Assembly (NCBI RefSeq): GCF_001315015.1
Contig: NZ_CP012914.1
Coordinates: 186,001-250,000 of the forward strand
From: Azospirillum brasilense
Lineage (GTDB): Bacteria; Pseudomonadota; Alphaproteobacteria; Azospirillales; Azospirillaceae
Direction: 5' to 3'
Length of the DNA: 64,000 nucleotides
A program made the translations under genes and the position numbers. Shown here piece by piece: positions 29,658 to 40,006 of the stretch; positions within the stretch are counted from its first letter, which is position 1; each line of letters begins with the position of its first letter. The notes below the pieces were generated by a model. It saw only the letters and a program-made list of their open reading frames with translations. It had not been told where the DNA came from and searched no databases.

Positions 29658-30701
29658 GTGAATTCCAAGAAGCTCGCCGTCACCGCCGCTGCGGTCGTCG
29701 CCATGACCGCCGCCTTCGCGGGTGCTGCGAACGCCCAGTCGCGCGACCAGATCCGCGCCGTCGGCTCCTCGACCGTGTTCCCATTCACCACGGCGGTTGC
29801 CGAGGCCTTCGGCAAGGGCGGCAAGTTCAAGACCCCGGTGGTCGAGTCGACCGGCACCGGCGGCGGCCTGAAGCTGTTCTGCGCGGGCGTCGGCCCGCAG
29901 CACCCGGACGTCGCCAACGCGTCGCGCCGCATCAAGAAGTCCGAGGTCGAGCAGTGCGCCGCCAATGGCGTCGCCCAGATCACCGAGCTGAAGGTCGGCT
30001 TCGACGGGATCGCGCTCGCCTACTCCAAGCAGGCCCCGCACACCGACCTGACCACCCAGATCCTGTGGAAGGCGCTGGCCAAGGACGTGCCGGTCGACGG
30101 CAAGATGGTCGCCAACCCCTACAAGAAGTGGTCGGACATCGACCCGAAGCTCCCGAACAAGGAGATCGAGGTCCTCGGCCCGCCCCCGACGTCCGGCACC
30201 CGTGACACCTTCAACGAGCTGGTGATGCTCGAAGGCTGCAAGAAGGTCGCCGAGGTGAAGGCCGCGGTTGCCGACGAAAAGGCCCGCGAGAAGGCCTGCA
30301 TGACCATCCGCGAGGACGGCGGCTACGTCGAGGCCGGCGAGAACGACAACCTGATCGTCCAGAAGCTGACCGCCAACCCGGACGCCTTCGGCGTGTTCGG
30401 CTACAGCTTCTACGACCAGAACCGCGACAAGCTGCAGACCGCCAAGATGGACGGCGTCGAGCTGTCGCCGGAAGCGGTCCAGGCCGGCAAGTACGAGCTG
30501 TCGCGCCCGCTGTTCATCTACATCAAGAACGCCCACGCCGGCGTCATCCCGGGCATCCGCGAGTTCATCGCCGAGTACACCTCGGAGCGCGCGATGGGCG
30601 AGGAAGGCTACCTGGGCGACAAGGGCCTGATCTCCATGCCGAAGGCGGAGCGCGACGCCGCCCGCACCTCGGCGACCAACCTCACCCCGCTCCAGCTCTG
30701 A
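29658..30701 (+). CDS. pstS: Phosphate-binding periplasmic protein PstS
   Basis: A 347-residue protein with a Sec signal peptide (1-26, ANA|QS). The mature part begins at the phosphate loop VGSSTVFPFT, and the second ligand segment is TSGTRDTFNELV; Cys pairs (FCAG, QCAA, GCK, ACM) could form disulfides. It captures phosphate for PstCAB. The start is GTG 29658, 6 bases after GGAGGG. Pho box units lie 119-151 bases upstream. A 124-base palindromic repeat follows the gene and may lower expression of the membrane genes relative to pstS. Confidence 0.95.
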   Translation: MNSKKLAVTAAAVVAMTAAFAGAANAQSRDQIRAVGSSTVFPFTTAVAEAFGKGGKFKTPVVESTGTGGGLKLFCAGVGPQHPDVANASRRIKKSEVEQCAANGVAQITELKVGFDGIALAYSKQAPHTDLTTQILWKALAKDVPVDGKMVANPYKKWSDIDPKLPNKEIEVLGPPPTSGTRDTFNELVMLEGCKKVAEVKAAVADEKAREKACMTIREDGGYVEAGENDNLIVQKLTANPDAFGVFGYSFYDQNRDKLQTAKMDGVELSPEAVQAGKYELSRPLFIYIKNAHAGVIPGIREFIAEYTSERAMGEEGYLGDKGLISMPKAERDAARTSATNLTPLQL

Positions 30702-30756
30702 CCGGCTGACGGCACCGGCGGCTCTCCTCGGAGGGCGCGGCGATAGCGTTTGGTCA

Positions 30757-30880
30757 CCTTAGCCCTCTCCCCTCTGGGGAGAGGGTGGCCCGGAGGGCCG
30801 GTGAGGGGGTTGCGCAAGGCGGTTCGTCCGGCACAAGCGCAACCCCCTCACCCTAACCCTCTCCCCAGAGGGGAGAGGGG
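30757..30880 (-). repeat. 124-base palindromic intergenic element, copy B (inverted)
   Basis: The reverse complement of copy A at 4446-4569, with the same length. The outer hairpins CCCTCTCCCCTCTGGGGAGAGGG and the GGTGAGGGGG arms are identical or nearly so; differences cluster in the central 33 bases. It lies between pstS and pstC, where a stem-rich RNA could act as a partial terminator or protect the pstS mRNA. Confidence 0.85.
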
Positions 30881-30971
30881 ACCATGGATGCCATCGCGCC
30901 CCTGAAAGGTGGAACGCCGGTTTCCCGTTCGTGCCAGGAGCCAATTCTCAGCCCATTTCCGGCGGTTTCGC

Positions 30972-32354
30972 ATGCAGCTCACGGTACTGCTCATCATTCT
31001 GGCCCTGCTCACAGTGATCGGTTACCAGATGGGCCGGTCGCGTGCCGTCGCCTCCGTCGGCGGCCGCGTCGTCGAGCTTCATTCGGTGCCGTCCTACCAC
31101 GGCTTCTACGTCGCCCTCTGGGCGGGGCTTCCGGCCCTGCTGCTCTTCGCCTTCTGGGGGGCGTCGGAAGGCTGGCTGGTCATGCAGATGGTCCTGTCCG
31201 GCCTGCCGGACCGGCTGGTCAACGGCGACGCCCAGTCGCTTGGCCTGCTGCGCGCCGACATCCTCAACCTCGCCCACGGCGTCGCCACGGGCCGCGAGCC
31301 CGACCCTGAGGTGGTCGCCGCGGCGGAGCGTTATCTGCGGCTGCACGCGCTCGGCGACTGGAGCCTTCTGGTCATCGGCTGCTGCATCGCCATCGGCGGC
31401 CTGCTCTACGCCCGCGGTCGGATCGACCCCGACCTGCGCGCCCGCAACCGGGTGGAACGCACGGTCAACATCGCGCTGGTCATCTGCTCGCTGGTCGCCA
31501 TCCTGACCACCATCGGCATCGTGCTGTCGCTTCTGTTCGAGGCGATCCGCTTCTTCGCGGTGGTCAACCCGCTGGACTTCCTGTTCGGGACGCACTGGAG
31601 CCCGCAGATGGCCATGCGCGCCGACCAGGTGGGCTCCAGCGGCTCCTTCGGCGCGATCCCGCTGTTCGCCGGCACGCTGCTGATCACCGGCATCGCCATG
31701 GCGGTGGCGGTTCCGGTCGGGCTGATGGCGGCCATCTTCATGTCGGAATACGCCAGCCCGGGCCTGCGCACTTGGCTGAAGCCGATCCTGGAGGTGCTGG
31801 CGGGCATCCCGACCGTGGTCTACGGCTTCTTCGCCGCCCTGACCATGGCGCCCTTCGTCCGCGACGTGGGCAACAGCCTGGGGCTGAGCGTCAGCTCGGA
31901 ATCGGCGCTGGCCGCCGGCTTCGTGATGGGCGTGATGATCATCCCCTTCGTCAGCTCGCTGTCGGACGACGTCATCAACGCGGTGCCGCAATCCTTGCGC
32001 GACGGCTCCTATGGGCTGGGCGCCACCAAGTCGGAGACGATCCGGCTGGTCGTGCTGCCCGCCGCCCTGCCGGGCATCGTCGCCGCCGTCATGCTGGCGG
32101 TCAGCCGCGCCATCGGCGAGACGATGATCGTCACCATGGCCGCCGGCCTCACCGCCAACCTGACCGCCAACCCGCTGGACGCCGTGACCACGGTGACGAC
32201 GCAGATCGCCACGCTGCTGGTCGGCGACCAGGAGTTCGACAGCCCCAAGACGCTGTCGGCCTTCGGGCTGGGCCTCGTCCTGTTCGTCGTGACCCTCACC
32301 CTCAACATGGTCGCCCTCCGGGTGGTCCAGAAGTATCGAGAGAAATATGACTGA
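30972..32354 (+). CDS. pstC: Phosphate ABC transporter permease PstC, long form
   Basis: A 460-residue permease, about 150 residues longer than E. coli PstC. The extra N-terminal part has three hydrophobic segments (about 1-17, 45-65, 135-155) and a soluble loop; the typical permease domain with six helices begins near 170. The coupling loop LRDGSYGLGATKSETIRLVVLPAALPG is intact. ATG 30972 was chosen as it starts directly with a membrane helix; an upstream GTG at 30909 would add a basic tail. It overlaps pstA by 8 bases, so the two are translationally coupled. Confidence 0.93.
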   Translation: MQLTVLLIILALLTVIGYQMGRSRAVASVGGRVVELHSVPSYHGFYVALWAGLPALLLFAFWGASEGWLVMQMVLSGLPDRLVNGDAQSLGLLRADILNLAHGVATGREPDPEVVAAAERYLRLHALGDWSLLVIGCCIAIGGLLYARGRIDPDLRARNRVERTVNIALVICSLVAILTTIGIVLSLLFEAIRFFAVVNPLDFLFGTHWSPQMAMRADQVGSSGSFGAIPLFAGTLLITGIAMAVAVPVGLMAAIFMSEYASPGLRTWLKPILEVLAGIPTVVYGFFAALTMAPFVRDVGNSLGLSVSSESALAAGFVMGVMIIPFVSSLSDDVINAVPQSLRDGSYGLGATKSETIRLVVLPAALPGIVAAVMLAVSRAIGETMIVTMAAGLTANLTANPLDAVTTVTTQIATLLVGDQEFDSPKTLSAFGLGLVLFVVTLTLNMVALRVVQKYREKYD

Positions 32355-33645
32355 CCTCGTGGAACAGGATACGCGGGCCATGTCGGTCGCCGTCACCAAG
32401 TCGCGCTACCAGAGCGAGGAATTCTCCGCCCGCCTGCGCCGCCGCTACGCCGCGGAGCGCCGGTTCCGGATCGCCGGGATGCTCGCCGTCGGGGTTGCGT
32501 CCCTGATGCTGGTGATCCTGCTGGGCTCCATCGTCAGCAAGGGCTACACCGCCTTCTGGCAGGCGCAGATCCGGCTTGAGGTGACCCTGGACAAGCAGCA
32601 TGTCGAGGAGCGGAACTACACCGCCCTCGTCCGGCAGGCGCTCTACGCCCAGGTCCCGGCGGCCACCGACCGCGCCACCCGCCGCTCGCTGAACGACCTG
32701 CTGTCCTCCGGCGCGCCGTACGAGCTGGAGGCGATGGTCAACGCCAACCCCTCCCTCGTCGGCACCACGCAGACGGTCTGGGTCCGCGCCGACGACGAGA
32801 TCGACCAGTTCATGAAGGGCTTCATCCGGCGCGACGTGCCGGAGAGCGAGCGCCGGCTGAACGACGTCAAGATCGCCGCCATCGACGCGCTGGTTGCCAA
32901 CGGTTCCATCCGCAGCACCTTCAACACCACCCTGTTCACCGCCGGCGACAGCCGCGAGCCGGAACAGGCGGGCATCCTGGGGGCCGTCGTCGGTTCCGCC
33001 CTGACGTTGGTGGTGACCATGCTGCTGTCGGTGCCGATCGGCATCGCCGCCGCGGTCTATCTGGAGGAGTTCGCGCCGAAGAACCGCTGGACCGACCTGA
33101 TCGAGGTGAACATCAACAACCTTGCCGCGGTGCCGTCGATCATCTTCGGCCTGCTCGGTCTCGCGGTGTTCCTCGGCTTCTTCGGGCTGCCGCGCTCCGC
33201 CCCGCTGGTCGGCGGCCTGGTGATGGCGCTGATGACCCTGCCAGTCATCATCATCGCCTCGCGCGTCGCGCTGAAGGCGGTGCCGCCGTCGATCCGCGAG
33301 GCCGCGCTGGGCGTCGGCGCCTCGCCGCTGCAGACGGTGACGCACCATGTCCTGCCGCTGGCCCTGCCGGGCATCCTGACCGGCACCATCATCGGCATGG
33401 CCCGCGCGCTGGGCGAGACGGCGCCGCTGCTGATGATCGGCATGGTGGCCTTCATCGTGGACATTCCGGGCGGCCTGACCGACAGCGCCACGGCCATCCC
33501 GGTGCAGATCTACATGTGGGCGGACAGCCCCGAGCGGGCCTTCACGGAGCGCACCTCCGCGGCGATCCTGATCCTGCTCGCCTTCCTCATCCTGATGAAC
33601 GGCCTGGCCGTCTTCCTGCGCAAGAAATTCGAGAGGCGTTGGTAA
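32347..33645 (+). CDS. pstA: Phosphate ABC transporter permease PstA, long form
   Basis: A 432-residue permease with an N-terminal extension of the DUF3333 type: cytoplasmic basic start, one helix (about 38-60) and a periplasmic stretch to about 215, followed by the standard domain with the coupling loop [27 protein letters not shown]. It pairs with PstC to form the phosphate channel. Start ATG 32347 overlaps the pstC stop. The extended forms of both permeases occur together in alphaproteobacteria. Confidence 0.93.
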   Translation: MTDLVEQDTRAMSVAVTKSRYQSEEFSARLRRRYAAERRFRIAGMLAVGVASLMLVILLGSIVSKGYTAFWQAQIRLEVTLDKQHVEERNYTALVRQALYAQVPAATDRATRRSLNDLLSSGAPYELEAMVNANPSLVGTTQTVWVRADDEIDQFMKGFIRRDVPESERRLNDVKIAAIDALVANGSIRSTFNTTLFTAGDSREPEQAGILGAVVGSALTLVVTMLLSVPIGIAAAVYLEEFAPKNRWTDLIEVNINNLAAVPSIIFGLLGLAVFLGFFGLPRSAPLVGGLVMALMTLPVIIIASRVALKAVPPSIREAALGVGASPLQTVTHHVLPLALPGILTGTIIGMARALGETAPLLMIGMVAFIVDIPGGLTDSATAIPVQIYMWADSPERAFTERTSAAILILLAFLILMNGLAVFLRKKFERRW

Positions 33646-33649
33646 CCCC

Positions 33650-34468
33650 ATGAGCGTCCAGACCCACATCCCGGCCACGGCCATGGCTTCGCGTCCCGCC
33701 GCCGGCATCCACGGCACCAAGATGGTCGCCCGCGACGTCAAGGTGTTCTACGGGGCCAAACAGGCGCTCAAGGGCATCAACCTGGAGATCCAGGAAAACC
33801 GCGTGATGGCGCTGATCGGCCCGTCCGGCTGCGGCAAGTCGACGTTCCTGCGCTGCCTGAACCGCATGAACGACACCATCGAGAACTGCCGCGTCGAGGG
33901 GCTGATCGCGCTCGACGGCGAGGACGTCTACGGCAAGAACATCGACGCCGTGCAGCTCCGCGCCCGCGTCGGCATGGTCTTCCAGAAGCCGAACCCGTTC
34001 CCGAAGTCGATCTACGACAACATCGCCTACGGCCCGCGCATCCACGGCATCGCCAGCCACCGCGACGAGATGGACGAGATCGTCCAGACCTCGCTGAAGC
34101 GCGCCGGCCTGTGGAACGAGGTGAAGGACCGCCTGCGCGAGCCGGGCACCGGCCTGTCCGGCGGCCAGCAGCAGCGTTTGTGCATCGCCCGCGCCATCGC
34201 CGTCAGCCCCGAGGTGATCCTGATGGACGAGCCCTGCTCGGCGCTCGACCCCATCGCGACGGCCCACATCGAGGAGCTGATCGACGAGCTGCGTGAGAAC
34301 TACACGATCGTCATCGTCACCCACAACATGCAGCAGGCGGCCCGCGTCTCCCAGAAGACCGCCTTCTTCCACCTGGGCGACATGGTGGAGTGCGACGACA
34401 CCGAGGAAATCTTCACCAACCCGCGGGACGAGCGCACCCAGGGCTACATCACCGGCCGCTACGGCTGA
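33650..34468 (+). CDS. pstB: Phosphate ABC transporter ATP-binding protein PstB
   Basis: A 272-residue ABC ATPase with Walker [10 protein letters not shown] (57-65), LSGGQQQR, Walker [13 protein letters not shown] and the switch [12 protein letters not shown], all diagnostic of PstB. It starts 4 bases after pstA with GAGGCG over the end of that gene. Residues 1-22 are a low-similarity extension. It also takes part with PhoU in signalling phosphate status to PhoR. Confidence 0.97.
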   Translation: MSVQTHIPATAMASRPAAGIHGTKMVARDVKVFYGAKQALKGINLEIQENRVMALIGPSGCGKSTFLRCLNRMNDTIENCRVEGLIALDGEDVYGKNIDAVQLRARVGMVFQKPNPFPKSIYDNIAYGPRIHGIASHRDEMDEIVQTSLKRAGLWNEVKDRLREPGTGLSGGQQQRLCIARAIAVSPEVILMDEPCSALDPIATAHIEELIDELRENYTIVIVTHNMQQAARVSQKTAFFHLGDMVECDDTEEIFTNPRDERTQGYITGRYG

Positions 34469-34513
34469 TCCCCGGCATCGCCACTACTCTTCCATCAGCG
34501 AAGGACGTGAAGC

Positions 34514-35359
34514 ATGAGCAACGAACACATCGTGCGTTCCTTCGCGCACGAACTTGAACGCCTGTCCAACCTGATCACCCAGATGGGCGGCGTCGCCGAA
34601 GCGCAGGTGGACGCCGCCGTGAAGGCGGTGGCCCGCCGCGACGTCGCGCTGGCCGCCCAGGTCATGCAGGCCGACCAGCGCATCGACGCCTACGAGCGCG
34701 ACATCGACGCCGAGGCCGTGCGCCTGCTCGCCCTGCGCCAGCCGCTGGCCCAGGACCTGCGCGAGATCGTGTCGGCGCTGAAGATCGCGTCGGACCTGGA
34801 GCGGATCGGCGACTACGCCTCCAACATCGCCAAGCGCTCGCTGGCGCTGGCCCAGGTGCCGGTGGTGCGCCCGGCGGTGGCGATCCCGCGCATGGGGCGG
34901 CTGGTCGAGTCGATCATGAAGGACGTGCTGGACGCCTACATCGAGCGCGACGTCCGGCGCGCCATCGCCGCCTGGGAGCGCGACGAGGAGCTGGACGACC
35001 TCTACACCAGCCTGTTCCGCGAGGTCCTCACCTACATGATGGAGGATCCGCGCAACATCACGCCCTGCACGCACCTGCTGTTCATGGCGAAGAACCTGGA
35101 GCGGATCGGCGACCACGCCACCAACATCGCCGAGACCATCCACTATCTGGTGGTCGGCACGACGCTGCGCGCCGCGCGTCCGAAGAACGACGGCAGCAGC
35201 TTCGCGGTGGTCGAGCCGGGCGGTTCGGTCATGGATGCGGCCACGGAGTCGGTGGAGCGGGGGCCAGTGGAGCGGGGGCCAGTGGAGCGGGGGCCAGTGG
35301 AACGGGGATTGCCGCGGGACGGCGGCCCGGATAACGATGGAGCGGGACATGCCGCGTGA
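34514..35359 (+). CDS. phoU: Phosphate signalling regulator PhoU with repetitive tail
   Basis: A 281-residue protein. Residues 1-225 are the two three-helix bundles of PhoU with the metal-site motifs SDLERIGDYASNIA and KNLERIGDHATNIAE. PhoU dampens the PhoR signal and Pst activity when phosphate is plentiful. The C-terminal 50 residues are extra compared with E. coli PhoU and contain the repeated pentapeptide VERGP, coded by 15-base tandem repeats (35252-35308). The tail is Gly/Pro/Arg-rich and probably disordered. AAGGACG precedes the ATG. Confidence 0.94.
   Translation: MSNEHIVRSFAHELERLSNLITQMGGVAEAQVDAAVKAVARRDVALAAQVMQADQRIDAYERDIDAEAVRLLALRQPLAQDLREIVSALKIASDLERIGDYASNIAKRSLALAQVPVVRPAVAIPRMGRLVESIMKDVLDAYIERDVRRAIAAWERDEELDDLYTSLFREVLTYMMEDPRNITPCTHLLFMAKNLERIGDHATNIAETIHYLVVGTTLRAARPKNDGSSFAVVEPGGSVMDAATESVERGPVERGPVERGPVERGLPRDGGPDNDGAGHAA
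35252..35308 (+). repeat. 15-base tandem repeat in phoU 3' end
   Basis: GTGGAGCGGGGGCCA occurs three times without change (35252, 35267, 35282) and a fourth, altered unit begins at 35297. The repeat codes for (V)ERGP units. A looser copy of the following sequence (GAACGGGGATTGCCGCGGGACGGC near 35299, and again from about 35340, 19 of 24 bases alike) extends the repetition toward phoB. Confidence 0.9.
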
Positions 35360-35390
35360 CGGCGAGACGCGCAGTGGGAGCGGGACAAGC

Positions 35391-36095
<705 letters not shown>

Positions 36096-36120
36096 GCGAA
36101 ATGCGCCAAGCGCCGGCCTT

Positions 36121-36228
36121 GCCCCCTCCCTAACCCTCCCCCGCTGACGCAGGGGAGGGGATTGTTTCCCTCTCCTGCGAAGCGGGGGAGGGAAGGGGCC
36201 CACGCGCAAGCGTGGGAAGGGTGGGGGC
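36121..36228 (+). repeat. GC-rich palindromic element, family 2, copy A
   Basis: A 108-base element starting GCCCCCTCCC and ending GGGTGGGGGC. Inside are CCCTCCCCCGCT / AGCGGGGGAGGG arms, a central CAGGGGAGGGG / CCCTCTCCTG pair, and a small extra hairpin CCCACGC-GCAA-GCGTGGG near 36199-36216. Related copies: 57439-57524 (inverted) and 59593-59699 (same direction). It lies between the phoB stop and a convergent gene and may end both transcripts. Confidence 0.85.
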
Positions 36229-36247
36229 TCCGTGTGCAATGCGAAAG

Positions 36248-36529
36248 CTACCCCTCCAACAGCCCCACCGCCTCCCGCAAAATTTCCACCTTCGGGCCGA
36301 ATCGCTTCACCGGGTCGCTGTCCTCGATGAAGCCGATCATCATGCGCAGGGCGTGCGCCACCCGCGGGGCGAGGTCGGGATGCGCCGTCACATGCTGCGC
36401 CAGATGGGCCAGCGCGTCCCGGTAGGGGTGGCCCTCGAATCCCTCCGCGGCGATCGCCTCGAAGCGGTTCGCGTGCTCGATCACCAAGCTGTGGTCCACC
36501 GGGCTGTGGTCGTCGGTCATCGCGCTCAC
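36248..36529 (-). CDS. Small protein of unknown function next to DsrE-like gene
   Basis: A 93-residue soluble, His-rich, helical protein. Not recognised. The start may be GTG 36529, which overlaps the upstream stop as GTGA, or ATG 36520. It ends with KVEILREAVGLLEG, an amphipathic helix. The overlap with the DsrE-like gene suggests co-translation and a shared task. No catalytic motif is evident. Confidence 0.65.
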   Translation of the reverse strand: MSAMTDDHSPVDHSLVIEHANRFEAIAAEGFEGHPYRDALAHLAQHVTAHPDLAPRVAHALRMMIGFIEDSDPVKRFGPKVEILREAVGLLEG

Positions 36530-36963
36530 ACGAAGAGGATCGCGCCGGTCTTCGGCGCGTCGTTCAGAAAGGTGACGACGCCGCCGGTCTTCACCGGCAC
36601 GTCGGGGCGCAACTGCACACCGGCAGGCAGGCCGAGCGCGCGCAGCCCCATTTCGCAGGCCATGACCGTGACCTTCAGCATCACGCAGGCCTCCAGCAAC
36701 TCTTCGAAGCCGGCCAGTCCGTTGGCGGTGAAGGCGGCGTCGCGCTCCGCCGGGCGGCTGCCGTCGTCGGCGGGGTCCAGCCGGTGCCAGCCCGGCGCGC
36801 CGTCGGCGTCTCCGGCCAGCAACGTGTTCAGGGCGCGGCCGGTGAAGAACAGCGTGACCTTGCGGTTGGTCGCCGCCGCGGCGCTGGCCATCACCAGGGC
36901 GTAGTGCACCCGGTCGAAGCCGCCCGCGAACAGGACGATGGACAGGTTTTCAGGACCTTCCAT
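36526..36963 (-). CDS. DsrE-family protein
   Basis: A 145-residue protein with the DsrE/DsrF-like Rossmann pattern: SIVLFAGGFDRVHYALVMASAAAATNRKVTLFFTGRAL at the N-terminus and a middle segment EACVMLKVTVMACEMGLRALGL with two Cys. Members of this fold carry sulfur as a persulfide on Cys or act in sulfur relay. Here Cys in EACVML or in MACEMG are candidates. It lies 23 bases after the MoeB-type gene on the same strand, which supports a sulfur-transfer link by context only. Confidence 0.8.
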   Translation of the reverse strand: MEGPENLSIVLFAGGFDRVHYALVMASAAAATNRKVTLFFTGRALNTLLAGDADGAPGWHRLDPADDGSRPAERDAAFTANGLAGFEELLEACVMLKVTVMACEMGLRALGLPAGVQLRPDVPVKTGGVVTFLNDAPKTGAILFV

Positions 36964-36986
36964 GGGGGGAGCCTCTCAGCCGCCGC

Positions 36987-37775
36987 TCAGTGGGCGGACA
37001 GGTCGTGGATGGTCGGGTGGGCGCCGCACAGCGGGCAGTCGGGGTCGCGGCGCACCGTGATGCGCTGGAACGAGGCGTGCAGCGTGTCGAGCATCATCAG
37101 GCTGCCCGACAGGCCCTCGCCGATGCCCATGATCTCCTTCAGCACCTCGGTCGTCTGGAGCGAGCCGACGAAGCCGGCCAGCGCCCCCAGCACGCCGCCC
37201 TCGGAGCAGGAGGGCACCAGCCCGCGCGGCGGCGGCTCCGGGAACAGGCAGCGGTAGCAGGGGTGCGGATCGCCGAGATGCGCCTTGAAGGTGGACACCT
37301 GCCCGTCGAAGCGCAGGATCGCCGCCGACACCAGCGTCTTACCCGCGAAGTAGCAGGCGTCGTTTAGGAGGAAGCGCGTGGCGAAATTGTCCGACCCGTC
37401 GGCCACGATGTCGTAGCGGCCGATCAGGTCCAGCGCGTTGTCCTTCGTCAGGCGCATCTTGTGCACCTCCACCGCTACGTCGGGGTTCAGCGCGCGGATG
37501 CGGGCGGCGGCGCTCTCCACCTTCGGAACGCCGAGCGACGACTCATCGTGGATCACCTGCCGTTGCAGGTTGGACAGGTCCACCGTGTCGTCGTCGATGA
37601 CGCCGATGGTGCCCACCCCCGCCGCGGCGAGGTAGAGCAGCAACGGCGCGCCGAGCCCGCCGGCTCCGACGACAAGGACGCGGGCGCGCAGCAGCGCCTC
37701 CTGCCCGACGCCGCCGACCTCCGGCAGGATGATGTGGCGGGAATAGCGGTGGAGCTGGGTGTCGGTGAAATCCAT
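36987..37775 (-). CDS. moeB: ThiF/MoeB-family sulfur-carrier adenylyltransferase
   Basis: A 262-residue enzyme that adenylates the C-terminal Gly of a sulfur carrier such as MoaD or ThiS. ATP-binding GAGGLGAP (from residue 37), DDDTVDLSNLQRQ, catalytic Cys190 (VPSCSEGG) and the zinc pairs Cys173/Cys176 and Cys247/Cys250 are all present. MoeB is the best match by length and lack of a rhodanese domain; ThiF cannot be excluded. It heads the minus-strand unit with the DsrE-like gene and its small partner. Confidence 0.88.
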   Translation of the reverse strand: MDFTDTQLHRYSRHIILPEVGGVGQEALLRARVLVVGAGGLGAPLLLYLAAAGVGTIGVIDDDTVDLSNLQRQVIHDESSLGVPKVESAAARIRALNPDVAVEVHKMRLTKDNALDLIGRYDIVADGSDNFATRFLLNDACYFAGKTLVSAAILRFDGQVSTFKAHLGDPHPCYRCLFPEPPPRGLVPSCSEGGVLGALAGFVGSLQTTEVLKEIMGIGEGLSGSLMMLDTLHASFQRITVRRDPDCPLCGAHPTIHDLSAH

Positions 37776-37848
37776 GATCCGCAGAATAGCGCGGAACGCC
37801 CCATGCCGCGCAAGCCCCTCGCTCAGGCTCCCGCCGCAGGCGGCGGCG

Positions 37849-38661
37849 TCAGGCGAGCAGGCTCATCTTGTAGGGGGTGGTCTTCGCCTTGCTGGACGAC
37901 TTGTTCGCGTCCTCCGCCGCCCACTGCTTCAGCCGGGCTTCGCGCTCCCGCATGATCTTGTCGAACGGGCGTTCCTCGCTGTTGTCGTCGGGCGACTTGG
38001 CGACCTTCTGGACGAAGTTCAGCTGATAGGGGATTTCGCCGATCACGTTCTTCGGCGGAACGATCACCAACTCGTACTGGCCGGGTTCGATCTTGAAGCT
38101 GGGCTTCTTCAGCATGTCCCCACCCGACTTGGCCGGGTCCATCGTGTCGCCGGAGGCCACGACCTTGCCCTCCTTGCTCATGAGGGCCCAGCGCGTCAAG
38201 GGAAGGGACATGTTGCCGACGAACTCGCCGCCCTGGGCGACGGTCAGCGTGTGCTTCTGGACGCCTGGATCCTTGCCGACGACGGCGCGGGCGATGCCCT
38301 TCATCTGGGCGCCGGTCCCCACCATCATGATGTTCTGGCGTTCGGTGACGTCCAGCGTGTATTCGCGCTCGTTCACCCCGCGGACGGCCTGAGAGATGAC
38401 CGCCGTGTAGGTGCCGGGGCCGAGCTTCGCGCTGGCCTCCGCCGCCTCGTTCTTCGCCTTGGCCTCGGCGACGACCTTGTTGTTCTGGTCGACGATCTTG
38501 ATGTTGGTGTTGATGTCGGCGATTCGGAAATTGAATTCGCCGGCCTTCGACACCGTGAACTGGCGGTAGTCGGTGGACGCGAGGTTGGAGTCCAATTCGT
38601 TGGTGATGCCGCGGAACTGGAACCAGTTCATCGTCGAGGCATTCGGAATCGCGACGCCCAT
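37849..38661 (-). CDS. Unrecognised 270-residue beta-rich protein with strong promoter
   Basis: No family is recognised with confidence. The protein has no signal peptide, no membrane helix and no Cys. It appears to hold two similar beta-sandwich units (about 20-105 and 110-215), each with phrases like KAGEFNFRIADINTNIKIVD and PGTYTAVISQ, or GGEFVGNMSLPLTRWALM and PGQYELVIVPP, recalling bacterial pre-peptidase C-terminal (PPC) domains. A charged C-terminal helix (SEERPFDKIMREREARLKQW) and a Lys/Ser-rich tail follow. Amino acid use is less Ala/Arg-biased than neighbours. A near-consensus promoter (38784-38812) gives a leader of about 115 bases. Start ATG 38661 or 38631. Confidence 0.75.
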   Translation of the reverse strand: MGVAIPNASTMNWFQFRGITNELDSNLASTDYRQFTVSKAGEFNFRIADINTNIKIVDQNNKVVAEAKAKNEAAEASAKLGPGTYTAVISQAVRGVNEREYTLDVTERQNIMMVGTGAQMKGIARAVVGKDPGVQKHTLTVAQGGEFVGNMSLPLTRWALMSKEGKVVASGDTMDPAKSGGDMLKKPSFKIEPGQYELVIVPPKNVIGEIPYQLNFVQKVAKSPDDNSEERPFDKIMREREARLKQWAAEDANKSSSKAKTTPYKMSLLA

Positions 38662-38783
38662 GGTGGCCTCCCCCGCTGGTCCTGTGCCGTCAGCTCCGCA
38701 TCGTCGGGCGCCCGTGGCGAAAGCCGGGCCATCGCCTGTAACGGCGGAGCCGCGCCGGCCGAAACTCCCGGCGCAGACAGGTT

Positions 38784-38812
38784 AGATTAATAAAATCCAA
38801 TCTTTTTGTCAA
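38784..38812 (-). promoter_or_regulatory. Near-consensus sigma-70 promoter of the 270-residue protein gene
   Basis: On the minus strand TTGACA (38807-38812), a 17-base A/T-rich spacer and TAATCT (38784-38789) are read; the -35 is perfect and the region is one of the few A/T-rich stretches in the window. Transcription would begin near 38777. Confidence 0.8.
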
Positions 38813-38925
38813 AGCGCCGCCCGATGCCAGGGGCGGGTACAAAGACCGGACGGATCCCACTCTACAGCAGGATGCGCGGCGGCGCAATATTCGCCGCCCG
38901 GTTGCGCAGGAACATGCGCTGGAAA

Positions 38926-38963
38926 CCCCTCTCCCATAGCCGCGGGCGGCCGTGGGAGAGGGG
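38926..38963 (-). terminator. Hairpin after cysK
   Basis: CCCCTCTCCCA (38926-38936) pairs with TGGGAGAGGGG (38953-38963) around 16 bases, 9 bases beyond the cysK stop. Followed on the minus strand only by GTTTCC, so termination strength is uncertain. Confidence 0.6.
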
Positions 38964-38971
38964 GGACCGGT

Positions 38972-39931
<960 letters not shown>

Positions 39932-39965
39932 TTTTCACTCCTCCGGTGTGTGGTATTTTCCCACT

Positions 39966-39984
39966 TTCCACAGCGTGTGTGGAA
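39966..39984. promoter_or_regulatory. Inverted repeat upstream of cysK, candidate Rrf2 operator
   Basis: TTCCACA (39966-39972) and TGTGGAA (39978-39984) flank GCGTG, 35 bases before the cysK start. The second arm belongs to GTGTGTGGAATTTA, and a related GTGTGTGGTATTTT lies 27 bases away (39947). The local sequence is A/T-richer than its surroundings. Confidence 0.5.
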
Positions 39985-40006
39985 TTTAACCGTTTTCCGG
40001 GTGGGA

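Larger units (their letters stand above)
38662..38971. other. Intergenic region between cysK and the 270-residue protein gene
   Basis: About 310 bases with no gene seen. It holds the minus-strand promoter at 38784-38812 and the cysK hairpin at 38926-38963; the rest is GC-rich without further pattern. Confidence 0.5.

Noticed and set aside
36121-36228. CRISPR-like or transposon reading of the GC-rich repeats
   Set aside because: Copies are single and dispersed, with no spacers, no transposase and no target-site duplication that I could see.
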